From the NCBI GenBank assembly GCA_949318235.1, contig OX439133.1, forward strand, positions 524,236 through 588,235: a DNA stretch of 64,000 nt, read 5' to 3'. Below are positions 14,038-26,057 of the stretch, piece after piece. Positions within the stretch are counted from its first letter, which is position 1. Every line of letters begins with the position of its first letter. Below the pieces are notes generated by a model. The model was not told where the DNA came from. It did not search any database and worked only from the letters and a program-made list of their open reading frames with translations. The stretch comes from Ecdyonurus torrentis (lineage: Eukaryota; Arthropoda; Insecta; Ephemeroptera; Heptageniidae). Made by a program: the position numbers and the translations under genes.

Positions 14038-14487
14038 AGAAGAAGAAGAAAAAAAAAGCTTGCAACCATAACTTTTTTTTTCTTGTTATTATTTTTTGGT
14101 CAAATTTGAAAATATTATTTGTTATTATCTTATTATAATATACGAAATTAATTCTTCAAAATTTAGAAAAAAATTTAAAAATATATTTTTTTTCATTATT
14201 TTTTATAACAATTAAATTAAAATATTACATTTAATTGAAAATATGCAATTTTTTATTTAGTAAATTTTATTAAAAAAAAAAGAAAAAAATGTTAAATTTA
14301 TTAATTTTTGAAATTTTTAAAAATTTTCAAACGTTTTTCTACTAATACTTTTACATGCAAATGTATATCATAAATTAATTGCTATATGCTTGTTATTATC
14401 GTAAAAATCACGAATATTATTTGGAAAAAATGCCAATTTTAAGGCTGAAAAAACAATTATAGTACGGAAAAAATCAGTAATATTTTG

Positions 14488-14635
14488 AGAGGTTTCGCCT
14501 CCGGCGGGCAAGGGGGGCCAGGCCCTCCTTGAATCCCCCGGAAAGGGGGGCTCCGCCCCCTGACCCCCCATCCTAGGGTGGGCCGTCTCTATTGGAATCT
14601 CTATGGGCTGGTAACGACCCAATACGTCCCTGCCG
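14488..14635. repeat. GC-rich hairpin-prone island
   Basis: The block contains GGGGGGCCAGGCCCTCC and GGGGGGCTCCGCCCCC, which can fold into GC hairpins, in otherwise ~25% GC sequence. The look is that of a dispersed GC-rich repeat rather than a gene. No family could be named. Confidence 0.5.
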
Positions 14636-15183
14636 GCAAGTAACTATTTTTCAATGGTATATATTGCTACATATAACACGTGTCAAAAATTTCTTTATAA
14701 AAATCTTGATGTTTTTTTTTTTGTATGAAATAAATCACGCAGTTAATTCCACGCAATGAAATGTTTTCAAAAAAAGTTTAAAAAGACATTCATTTGTGTG
14801 GGTTACGGGGGATTTATTTCAAACATTTTTTTTATGATATATGTTGTTTTATAGAAATTTATGACACATGTCAAACATTCATTGTTATTTACCATAAAAG
14901 AGATACAAATTATATTTTCACTCTATTTAAAAAAAAAAAATGTTAAATATGTCCATCTGATTTGCGTGCCCTCCAGAGCATATAGCCTCAGGCGCTCAGC
15001 CGCCGCCACATTAAAAGTGAACCGTCGCTTGTTTTCCGGCCCACTCAAATCAGTGAATAATTGCCAAAGATCATTACAATTTGGAATAGCTATAATAGGC
15101 TTCACTGTGTATTGAGAAGCTTTAAGGAAAAAAATAATTCTACAACAAGCTGTCAAATTCGGGTTTCGGATGGATTATGTTTA

Positions 15184-15201
15184 AGAGCCCCTTCGGGCTC
15201 T
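15184..15201. other. Compact hairpin
   Basis: AGAGCCC-CTTC-GGGCTCT forms a perfect 7-bp stem with a 4-nt loop, followed by A-rich sequence. In bacteria this would resemble a terminator; here there is no such context, so it is noted only as structure. Confidence 0.4.
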
Positions 15202-15729
15202 ATAAAAAAAAATGTTCTCTATCCTCTCTTTATCTCTTTTATTTTAAGTCTGCAAAATATGCAAGTATCAATATAATGCATTTTACTTTTCGTATATACT
15301 AATATAAAAGTGGCCTAGCTGCGATTATTTGTGATTTCATATTGTCTTTTTAATATTATATTTAATTTTTGTAGCACAATTATAATATAAAATATAATCC
15401 TATGGCTATAAAAAAAAATAAACTATTAATTTTTAAAATACAAAAATTATTTAATACAAGTGATATACTTTTTATGTTACCACGGGCAATTTTGTTGAGT
15501 TGGACAAGTGATCGAGTTGTTATAATTTTTTACACGTCGTGTGTGTGCCATTTTTGCCGTGTTATTTTTTTATTAAACAAAATTTACTCAAAAAATGTTT
15601 GAAAGAATTGTACAATATAATATGTATAATTTTGTGTACAAAACGCATTTAAAAGTGTTATGCAATAATGAAATTGCTGAACAGAAAAAAATATACATTT
15701 TAAAAACTACTTATATTATGCAAGAATAT

Positions 15730-15941
15730 AGTAACGGCCGTGAATTGGCTTTAACGGTCGTTAAATTGAGTGAAATTCCCGGCCGTTAACGTTCAATATG
15801 GCCCGTTAAAATTTCCCGAGTCACGTTTCCCGAGTGAAAAAAAATTCACGGGCGTAAACGCTCCGGAAATTTGAATTTTTTCCCGTGAACGGGCGTGAAA
15901 AAGTGTTCATCTCGTTTACGGGCACGTTTTTTTGAACAGGG
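15730..15941. repeat. CpG-rich repeat cluster ending in an inverted copy of the 4581 terminus
   Basis: Short units such as CGGCCGTGAA, CGGCCGTTAACG and TTCACGGGCGTAAACG recall the CGTTTAACG cluster at 4655-4812. The right end GGGCACGTTTTTTTGAACAGGG (15920-15941) is nearly the reverse complement of 4581-4600. The two may be ends of one ~11.4 kb unit or two members of a family. Confidence 0.6.
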
Positions 15942-16899
15942 ATGATAATAAAAAAAAAAAAAAAAATCAAACAAATTTTTTTTTAATTTTTTTTTTTTTT
16001 TTATTAATTTTTAAAAAAAATATTTTTGCCTGTTTTCATAATATTTGGATATATATATTCCTATATTGTTATTGTGGCAAAAATTGTAGTCAAAGTGATT
16101 CAAGGCGAACACGTCCAGTTGCACAAAGCAAAATGTGCAAGAAATGTATCACAAAGTTATTTCAAGGTCAAATAAATATCAAGGAACATTTTCACATCTC
16201 AAATTTAGTGAAGTTTTTGTTACGTTGGCGACACTTTAACTTCACGTGGCTGAGTAAGGCCAGCTTTTGCTGTGACGTCAAAGCAAATATCTGTGACGTC
16301 ACGATGTTGGCAAACTTTGTGAAATCTCCGTTATTTCCCGCTTGTTTTTGTGCTTTTTAAACCATCTTTGACATCGAAATACTGAAATATGCTGATATAT
16401 TATTGAACTACAGATCTTGGACTTTCATTTGATATGCTTATTTGGGGAAATAACAAAAGGAAAAGTGGAGAATTTTGATTTTGAAAATCATGTTTTGATG
16501 AATTTTAGCTGAAAAATTCTTGTGAATTCGAGAGTGGGGTGACGGAAATTCAAAGTAACACAAATTTACTTTCATAAAATTAGATAATATGATACAAGTT
16601 TTCACGCCTAAAATCAATATTGATTAAATCAATCATTGATTTTCCATAAATTATAGACTTTTAAGACATTTAGTATGCATGTTATCAAAATATTGAGTGA
16701 AATATGCTTTTAAATACATATTTTTTCATATTTCACTGATATGACCATTTTTCTCTTAAATTTTTTAAAATTATATCTAAATTTATTCTATTAATTAAAT
16801 AAATTACTTATTTTTGCAGTATTTATTAATTTTAGAGTCTTCAAATCATTTTAAAACTTGAAAATACGGACAATGAAAACTAATTTTAAATTGTACTGA

Positions 16900-17375
16900 G
16901 TTGGTAAACTGTAAAGTTCTGTTGAAGAAACAAAACAAAGCCTATGATTGGTTGAAAAATTTGTAGTGTGGAAAACGATTGATCTTTTTTCTCACATGAC
17001 CTTTAGTTAGCATTTCCGCCTCACAAAAACAACAACACCAAGTTTTCTTTGTCTCTTTTCAACCAGTTTTCAACCATTTCTCCAGTTTTGAAGTTGGTAA
17101 AAACGTTATAAGAACATATTTAAATATTCAAAGTAACGTTTTGTGTGATAAATACTTATTGACAGTGAGTTTTAAAACTAGATTTCGTGAAAATAAAATC
17201 ATGTGAATTTTCTATGTTTGTGTTTCTTGTTGCATCAGCCATTTTAAAAAATCAATTTTCGATCAAATTCGTGATTAAAAACAATCAATAAACGCTAATT
17301 TAGTGATAATTAACTTTAATATTGCCATTTAATTGGCAATTAGTGACAAATTAAGTGATTTAATTATAATTAAAG
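16900..17375 (+). promoter_or_regulatory. Possible 5' non-coding exon and promoter region of CREBRF
   Basis: A strong donor context, AAAG|GTAAGA, lies at 17375/17376 on the plus strand, and the first coding exon of CREBRF at 22096 has an acceptor two bases before its ATG, so an upstream non-coding exon is required. Two TGTGACGTCA sites at about 16272 and 16291 lie just upstream. No TSS motif fixes the start, so the boundaries are tentative. Confidence 0.3.
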
Positions 17376-18166
17376 GTAAGAATTATTGATTTTCAGCCAT
17401 ATTTTCGTGTTTTTCAGTGTTTCAGGCAGAATTAAGTATTTTTAATTAATTTAAATAGGTTTAAAATCAATATTAAGTATATATTGCAAATAAATATTGA
17501 TTTTCTTGAGGTAGGTTACCATATTATGCAATCAATATTGATTTTCAGCCATTGTCATTGATTTATTGATATTGTATCCTATTTCTAATGATATTTAAAT
17601 AATATTTAAATGAATTTCAAATATTAAAATGAATGTTAAATAAAATAAAAAAAGTCAAGTAATACGAGAGAAAGAGATAAACATGTTTGGGGACGCAGTG
17701 TTGCCAAATTGGTTGCTATGATAAAGCACTTTATTTTGTTTACAACATACACTGTTGCCAACTTGACAAAGTTGAAGGAAAATTTCTAGGGATATTTGTG
17801 TGGGAAGGAGGAAAAATTTCGCAGAATTAAAAGTGGGGTTTTTGCTGACGTCATTTGTGAGAGGTGGAAAAGTAGGAGAAGTTGGGGGTGGTAAAGAAAC
17901 TGCTCGCAAATTGTTGATGTTTTTTATTTTCTACATCGGAGCATGCTTTGCTATAATTAAATTTATTTGTTTACCAAACATTTCTTTGCAATTTATAAAT
18001 AAACTTCGATGTTTTTTTTTTTTTTTAAATTCAAAGTAAACAAAGTCGTTTGAATTTTTATTATAAATAAGAAAACAATAATTTTTAAATTAAATTAAAT
18101 AATAATTGAGAAGTGCGCAATAAAATTGTAATTTCGAAACACGTTCAAATATAAGTCCTGTTTATC

Positions 18167-18513
18167 AGGGGTGTATGCGCATGACGTCATATTTAATGCG
18201 CTTGGACGCCATACTGGAGTAGTGAATTTTTGCTCAGCATAAAAATTGGATTGTTTTTATTTTTATTTTTTGCTGTTTTTTTGGGGGGGGGGGGGGGAAT
18301 TCGGCGATTTTTTTGTTATTATTTGTCTTACATATATACTTGAAATTCGAATCAGCATCATCAATCGATCATCAATTCTCTCAAAAGTATATTGCGTATT
18401 ATTTTTAAACTAATTAGTTTAAAATTAAAATTAGTTATTTTCCTATTCTGCCATATATCAGTGAGTTATCCAACATGGTGTTGACTTTAACACGCAAATG
18501 CGCATACACCCTA
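18167..18513. mobile_element. MITE of the AGGGTGT/TGACGTCA family, copy 1
   Basis: Left end GGGGTGTATGCGCATGACGT and right end AATGCGCATACACCCTA are inverted. The interior has CTTGGACGCCATACTGGAG, shared in part with the copies at 46505 and 58434. A poly(G) run sits at about 18282-18297. Confidence 0.7.
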
Positions 18514-18950
18514 GCTGTATATTAATTAAAGCACATAATTTGTGACACTTGTGACAGGATCTTCATGCAGCGTCTTAGTTTTTAAATTGTTGCATCAATA
18601 ATTATCTAATTTAATTATTTAGTGTGGCAAACCTTACGGGGGGTACATGTATATATATTTTTTTATTATTATTATTATTATTTTTTTTTGCAGTGCAAAA
18701 TTTTACTTTGCGAAATGCGTTGTATGATTACAGACAGTAAAAATGAAATGAGTGAGGGTTGCGCAGTGATATTATGTAGTAGTTGATAAACAGGTGCAGA
18801 GAGAGAGAGAGAGAGATTGATAGGGCTGCCATATGTCACCCCCTCCCACCTCCCCCCTAGCAAGAGAGAGAGAGAGTGAGAGAAATGCGTAATATCGCGA
18901 ATAGCAAGCAAACGTCCCGGGCGCAAACGTTAGTGACGTCACATCATGGT

Positions 18951-19285
18951 TGATATTATATAATCAAAACAACAACAATAACTTACTGCGATGTATTGAG
19001 CCCTACACACATGGTGCAATCAATACATTACATTGTGTGATATTATATAATCAAAACAACAACAATAACTTATATCACGTTGATATATGTAACTGCGATG
19101 TATTGAGCCCTACACACATGATGCAATCAATACATTACATTGTGTGATATTATATAATCAAAACAACAACAATATAACTTATAATATCACGTTGATACGT
19201 AACTGCGATATTTGGTCATGTGTTTATTGAGCCCTACACACGTGGTGCAATCAATTGAAAAAATTGCATTGCATTGTGTGATTAT
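18951..19285. repeat. Three tandem units of 87-140 bp (TGATATTATATAATCAAAAC family)
   Basis: Units start at 18951, 19038 and 19145, each with ATCAAAACAACAACAATAAC and TTGAGCCCTACACACATGGT. A partial copy lies at 19977-20035 and an inverted partial copy at 20853-20919, so the 18.9-20.9 kb interval could fold back. Confidence 0.8.
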
Positions 19286-19640
19286 ACCTCTACAAGGAAA
19301 TAATTAATTAATGGCTGCATTTATGTCATAAATAGCAAAAATAATTAATAATAATTAATAAATAATAATAATTAAATAAGTACACCTTGGTGTTTAATAA
19401 ATAAAATAATAAAAAATAATTAATTTTTAATTATATTAGTTTTTAATGTGCACCAAATCAACAAAAGTTTAATATGAATTTAAGCTAAAAAGAAAAGAAA
19501 AAAAACTCAAATTATTTAAATAAATAATAATAAAATAATTAATAATTTAATAAAAATCACTGAAATTGCAAATTTGCTATCAATTTTCTACTCTAATTAA
19601 AAAAAAAAAAAAAGAAGAAGAAGAAGAAGAAGTTTTGTGT

Positions 19641-19974
19641 ATAGGGTGTTTTCATTCATGTTAAAGTCGACGTCATAAGTGAGTACTAAATAACATGAGC
19701 CGGTATAGGAAAATGTCACATTTTGCCAGTTTAAAAATACCTCGCAATAGTTTTGAGAGCATTGATGTTGTTAACAGGTTGAATTAGTATCTCAAGTATT
19801 CAAAAATAATAATAATGACCAAAAAATAGTTAATTTTCTAAAGAAAATAGCCAAAAACTAGGTTTGTCCAGTGGAGGGGACTCTGGTTTGTCCTATGCTG
19901 AGCAATGACACGAAGACAAGAAGAGCACCGAAAAGCACTCAGAATGACGTCATGCGTACACAGACACACCCTAT
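19641..19974. mobile_element. MITE of the AGGGTGT family, copy 2
   Basis: Ends ATAGGGTGTTTTC and ACACACCCTAT are inverted. The interior has AAAGTCGACGTCATAAGTGAGT, AGGAAAATGTCACATTTTGC and GAATGACGTCATGCG, shared in inverted orientation with 50441-50747. Confidence 0.8.
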
Positions 19975-20519
19975 GTTGAGCCCTACACACATGGTGCAAT
20001 CAATTGACAAATGACATTGCATTGTTTGATTTACCCCTTCACGTAAATAATAAATTAAATAAATCAATTAAATTAAGTAAAAAAATAAATTAATGCTACA
20101 TTTCTGTGCGTAGTAAAAATAATAAATTTTAAATAATCATATTAGTTTATATATAATGTGCACCAATTGAAAATGTTGGTATTCTGGTTAATGTTGTGTA
20201 TTGCTTAAGTATGGCGGTGAAGCGCAACATTAATTAGTGATAACTGCCTCACGGACAAAATATAAATATATACGTAATAATTAGGCTGGACCATTTTCAG
20301 CACAATTTCTTCAATACAGCAAAATTTATGTTGTAGTTCAAAATATACCTATGTAGCATGCATAGCATTATGTTGTGCAGCATAATTATTTATCTGGTTC
20401 TAATTTAGCATAATTTATGATATAATGACATTAATGCAGCATAAATTACGGTATTTATTCTTTCCGTGCTATTGGAAATTTACAATATGGTAATTTAATA
20501 TAACAGCTTAATTAAGGTT

Positions 20520-20520
<1 letters not shown>

Positions 20521-20584
<64 letters not shown>
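20521..20584. repeat. (GA)n microsatellite
   Basis: About 32 uninterrupted GA dinucleotides. Flanked by AT-rich sequence with AATTTATGCTGCA-type motifs that recur near 21050 and 45000. Confidence 0.95.
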
Positions 20585-20588
<4 letters not shown>

Positions 20589-21315
20589 GAACAATGTGTA
20601 ATGAAAATTTGTAATATTGTCATAGATATAATTAAATATAAATTAAATAATCACGTGGTTCTAAATTTTTATTAAAAAAACAACAAAGTTCATAATGTGA
20701 AGCAAAAAAAAAAATAAATAATAAAAAAAAAATTCCAATAAATAAGAAAATTCACAAAAATGTCAAATTTGCTATCTATGTTCTACTACGTAGGTAAATT
20801 TTATAAGGAAGAAGAAAAAAAAAGAAAAAAAAGAAAAAAAAAAAAAAAAAAAGGGCTCAATACATCGCAGTTACAACGTGATATAAGTTATTGTTGTTGT
20901 TGTGGTTATATAATATCAAGTCCTAGGTCATGCAAATTAAATAAAACATTTTCTCGAGTCTACAAAATTGAAATAGTGCAGACTGCAAAACTGAAATGCT
21001 AAAATATATATATATATAATTATGATATCATATGTATTTTTTTTTACCCCGCATGGATAGAATAAATTACGTAATTTATGCTGCATTTATGTCAGCATAA
21101 ATGTTGCTAAAATAGAACAACGTAAAGAAATAACTTTCTGTATATTTGATAATATTATGAAGTTTAGCATAAATTGTGTTGTTATGCAAATATTGCTAAA
21201 ATAACCTGATATAACACAAATATTATCAATTTATTTTTGCACGCGAACTTACTCTAGGCAATCACAGAGGTGGTGTGCGGCAAATATCGAATTGTTTTAG
21301 CATATTGTGTGGGGC

Positions 21316-21316
<1 letters not shown>

Positions 21317-21378
<62 letters not shown>
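21317..21378. repeat. (TC)n microsatellite
   Basis: About 60 bp of TC units with one interruption, the opposite strand sense of the (GA)n at 20521-20584; the two could pair in a transcript. Confidence 0.9.
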
Positions 21379-21381
<3 letters not shown>

Positions 21382-22003
21382 TTTGTTTTATCTAAAATAA
21401 GGTTCCAATCCACCTTGAACGAAAAAAAAAAAATTAGAAAATATTAATATTATTACTTTTTTATTAATTTATTTAAATACACATTTTTTTATATATATTT
21501 AGGCTAAAATTGAAGATGATAAAAAATATAAAAAAGTATGTTTTGCAAATAGTTATTTGCTTCAGCCGTTCTGACGACATTGGACAAAAAATATACGTAT
21601 ATTATGATACATTTTTTCAAGTAAAATATTAGCAATGGAGCTTATTGGTATAGCGTGCGGCAAAATCTATAAGGCTCCCTTTAACATTACGCTTAGGGGG
21701 AGATTTTTTTTTTTTTTTTTATTTACATTTTTGGGAGGGATTTGTAATTGCTATATTGATCGATTGATGGATCAAATGATTTGATTGATTAAACACATTA
21801 CATACGTATGTCAAAGAATATTGAACTGTTTGGCTACAAAAAAAAAAAAAAAATAAAAAAAGGAAATGTTTCATTTTTTTTTGCCAGGGATAGTTATAGT
21901 AAATTGATCGATTTATTGGTTGATTGTATGATCAAATGGTTGTATTGATAGTATTGATTGATTCATGTATTGATTGTATTTATTGATTGATTGTATTACA
22001 GAG

Positions 22004-22063
22004 ATGGCCGAGCAGAGCTACTCTCAGGAGAGCATGTATTTCCTGGACTGTATCAAACATTGA
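22004..22063 (+). pseudogene. Truncated tandem copy of CREBRF exon 1 with its own acceptor
   Basis: The TTGATTGTATTACAGAG acceptor context and the first 18 codons of CREBRF are repeated exactly 94 bp upstream of the real exon. The copy reads [19 protein letters not shown] and then hits TGA at 22061-22063. If the acceptor at 22001 is used, the message would carry a 19-codon upstream ORF ahead of the true start at 22098; if not, it is intronic. The sequence cannot tell which. Confidence 0.8.
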
Positions 22064-22097
22064 TTGTATTGATTGATATATTGATTGTATTACAGAG

Positions 22098-22302
22098 ATG
22101 GCCGAGCAGAGCTACTCTCAGGAGAGCATGTATTTCCTGGACTGTATCAAGCAGGAGCCAGGCATGGACACAAGTTCTCCACAGTCAGGAATGCCGATCC
22201 CTACGTCACGCAGGATCAGCAGAAACAACGGCATGAACGCAGAGTTTGGTTTTGACCTGGAGGAGGCCCTCAGTCTGGGGGCAATCAACGCAATGCCCAT
22301 GG
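22098..22302 (+). CDS. CREBRF: CREBRF coding exon 1 (start codon exon)
   Basis: Acceptor TTACAG ends at 22095 and the start codon follows two bases later, so this is the first coding exon but probably not the first transcribed exon. It encodes residues 1-68, starting [20 protein letters not shown], and ends ATGG|GTCAGT in phase 1. The same acceptor and the first 18 codons also occur 94 bp upstream in a truncated copy. Confidence 0.88.
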
Positions 22303-22420
22303 GTCAGTATTGTAAGCAACAACACCAAAACTAACCTGACTGCGCATTTTGTGCCTCTTCTGCAGGATTTAATTTGGATTTTTGGTATTTTTCACGTTTG
22401 GATGCCGGAAAATATTATTA

Positions 22421-22462
<42 letters not shown>

Positions 22463-22844
22463 TTTTACCAGAAACAGATCTTGGCGATCGGGAAAATTCG
22501 GAAGAGACAAACAAAATGCGCAGTCGTTTACTTACATTAGCTGCAGTTTGATTGCACTATAACCACTCACAAATCATACAGTTACGCACTTTGCTAGCTA
22601 AACCATTAAAAACAAGCGCTTTTTTTCTTTCTTTTTTTAGCATTTAGTCTTTATTGGCTTCAAACGCATGTGTATTAAATTTCAAAATAATTTTTCCATT
22701 GCAGTTATGTGAAAAAAAATAACATGGGAAATATAGGATGTCCTATGCTCACCATGTTATTTTTTCTTCCCATTTAACTGTTAGACAAATTGAGTTGAAA
22801 TTTTGTACGCATGTGTTTGAAGCCAATACACACTTAGGCTGCGG

Positions 22845-22876
<32 letters not shown>

Positions 22877-24208
22877 GATGTTATTGCAATTTTTTTTGCT
22901 CAATAAATGTTCTTATTATTAACATTAACTCTTAAATGGACCACTTGCAATGAACGATATTTTTAAAATAATTTGAAATATTCTTAAAGCATTTATATTA
23001 TGTAAAAATCGTGTTCACTTACACGTTGCAACAATCAAAGACATTTCATTGCGAGTTGTCCATTAAAAACAAAAAGTTCATCTTTTAAATTTTTTTATAA
23101 TATTTCTTAAAAATAATTTATATTTTGCTGCAAATTAAGAAAGAAAGAAAAATTAATTATACAAAATAAGTCAAGTTTTCTTGAAACAGGATGAAAATAC
23201 TAAAAATAAAAATAATATAATAACGTGTGATATTAAAATTAAATTTTAAGCACTGAATAAACCTGTTGTAAGGGTTAAATATCCGTATGTATTTTGTTTG
23301 GGCAAATATCAAAATCAATTTGCTGTCAATTAGATGGATTATGAAAAAAAAAAAAAAAAATTAAAAAAATAAAAGGCAGATATTGAAGAATGTTGTTTTG
23401 CAATCAATATTGATTGTTGATTGCAGGCATGAACCAGAGCGACCCCTACAACCAAGGCCCCAGCGTGTGGGTCTCTTTGTGCGACACGTTCAAGATGGAC
23501 GAGGACGACGATATTCTACAGGTAAACATGTTTTCACCTGCTAGCAAAATATAAGTCTGTTTTCTCTACTATTTCCATTGATTGCATTGATTTACAATAA
23601 AACTGATACAGCAAATCAATTTAAGGGTTGTATTCAGATCTCAAAATGTACAAATAAAACTGACAAACTTTATGATGACATTTGAAAGTTAACAGTAACA
23701 GCTACCTATGATAACATTTTCACCATCAGATAAGACAGAAATTATTGAACTTAACATGGGCTCTTATGGATCTAAAACTTCAAAAATGATAATATAAAAT
23801 GTAGCATGTTGACACCACAATTTTTTACATTTTTGAAGACACCTTATCCTGCTGTATTATTGGGCGAAATTTCACATTTTGCTTGTTAATTTGCCACTTT
23901 TTAGTGAAATGTCGCAGTAGCTTCTGCTCATTAATAGCTCAATCTAAAAATCAAGTCTCTTTTCTCTACTAGTTTTCTTTAAATTGATCGTATTGATTTG
24001 CATTAAAATTGCTACACAACATTTAATTAATGCATTTTAGATGTTATAATTGTTCAATATTTTCATCTCTTCAAAATAGCAAAATATTTGTACATTTCAA
24101 TCTGAAGTCTTTTTTCTCTACTATTTCTATTGATTGCATTGATTTACAATAAAACTGATAGAGCAAAATAAATATATCATATTTTATTTAGGCTACCTAT
24201 CAGGATTT

Positions 24209-24244
<36 letters not shown>

Positions 24245-25560
24245 AAAAATTCTTAAAAGAAAAATTGTTACTATTTTTAAGAAATTTAAAATTTCAGTCC
24301 ACCACACACCCCATGCTAATTTTACTAATTGCTTCCTCACCAAATTTATTGCTATATTACAGGTGGACAAGGCAGACTTGATACAAGGCCCCACCCTGGC
24401 AGAACTCAACGCCAATGACGAGACACTACTAGAAGACCTCAGTTTTGATGACCTACTGCTACCTGAGGAAGGTGTGGCCCTGTACCCTGGCCAAGAGGGA
24501 CTAAACATGCAGAACTCCAGCTCCTCTTTCCCACCTAGCAACCAGGGCTTTCTCAGGGAGACACAGCTCTCTTCTAGCGTGCCAGTCAGTCAAGGCCTCT
24601 TTGTCGGTGAGGCTTGTCATAACTTTTCTTACCTTGTATTGTATTGAATCCCTAGAAATAATAATAACAATAGTAAAGCCCATTTTATTATACTTATATT
24701 ACATGATAATTTTGAAGTAGGAACAGCTAGTGAAGGCAACCATATTTCCAATAAAACTAACACTTTAGTGGAATAAAGAAAATGTTAGAATTGTCAGCAC
24801 TGGCCTTACTTACTTAGCCCAGTAGAAGTTGTATGGAGAGGTGGAGCTAGGTGTCACATGGCACACAGTTTAGTAATAACAAAGTACGAGACTACACACT
24901 GCTCAGTGATGTGCTCAAGTAAATCTCTTCTCTGATTGATAATGTCACTCACATATCGATGGCTCCCAGGAAAAATGAACTACATAGTCTCCGCGCGCCT
25001 CAAATTTGGAACATCTGCGCTCTCCTCCTCTCCCCAAATTGCAGCATCTGTAATGGAGCGCTGGTAAGAGATGCTTCAAAGTCGGGAGAGGCGCAGAGCG
25101 CAGATGTTCCAAATTTGTTCCAACTGTGTGCCACATGACACCTCCACCTGTACATACAACTTCTACTGGGCTAAGTAAGTCCAGTGCTGCAAATTATAGC
25201 ATTCTCTTTATTATTGGTCCTAACAGCGATGGTTTTTTCCCTAAATTGACTTTTACTTGCAGCAATATTTTGTGCAAGAACTTTAGCCTACATTGGCAAC
25301 AGTTTGGTCTTGCGGACCCTTAACTAACTGTAAGCTAACACGGATACTGTATGTACAGGGATCCCTAGTCCACCAGGCCTTGCTGCACAGCTGCACAGCC
25401 CTCGCTCTCCTAGGCCTGGCTCCTCAAACAGCAATGTAGGAGGCACTTCTCGACACAGCACTCTACACGAGCTACTCATGCGTAGGAATGAACCTGAGGT
25501 GAGCACTCAAACTGGTGAACAGTAACTGTTAAAACTGGTGATTTGTTTATTTTAAATGGC

Positions 25561-25594
<34 letters not shown>

Positions 25595-26026
25595 TAAACT
25601 TTTTTTTTTTTTTTTTTTTGCACTGAATGTAAGAGCTTAATATAATATTATGTTTATTTTGCAGGCTGGTAACAGTCAGCTCAGCCCAGGCAGCTTCACG
25701 TTGCTTGCCCAGGCTGGAGTGCCCACGTCTGTGTCTCGTCTCTCTTCCTCCGCACCCACACATCTCGGCCTGGAGCAAATCTGGCAGCGTAGAGAACCTC
25801 GTCAACATCTGCTCTCCACTGGGTCACTGGTCGAGGCTGGATCTACATCTTCTCTGTCTACTGGTCAGTATAGAAGTCATAGGTCATAGGTCACAGTATA
25901 GAGGTCATAGGTCACAGCGTAGAGGTCATAGGACAATGACCTCTCTTGACAACAGTTAGCCACTTAAACTCAAACTTTCTTCTATGGGAAAACACCTTAA
26001 TTTTTGTTTAACAAATCGCAAAATGG

Positions 26027-26057
<31 letters not shown>

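Noticed and set aside
15184..15201. Hairpin followed by A-rich sequence as a rho-independent terminator or sign of bacterial DNA
   Set aside because: Surrounding sequence is eukaryotic and non-coding; one hairpin is weak evidence.
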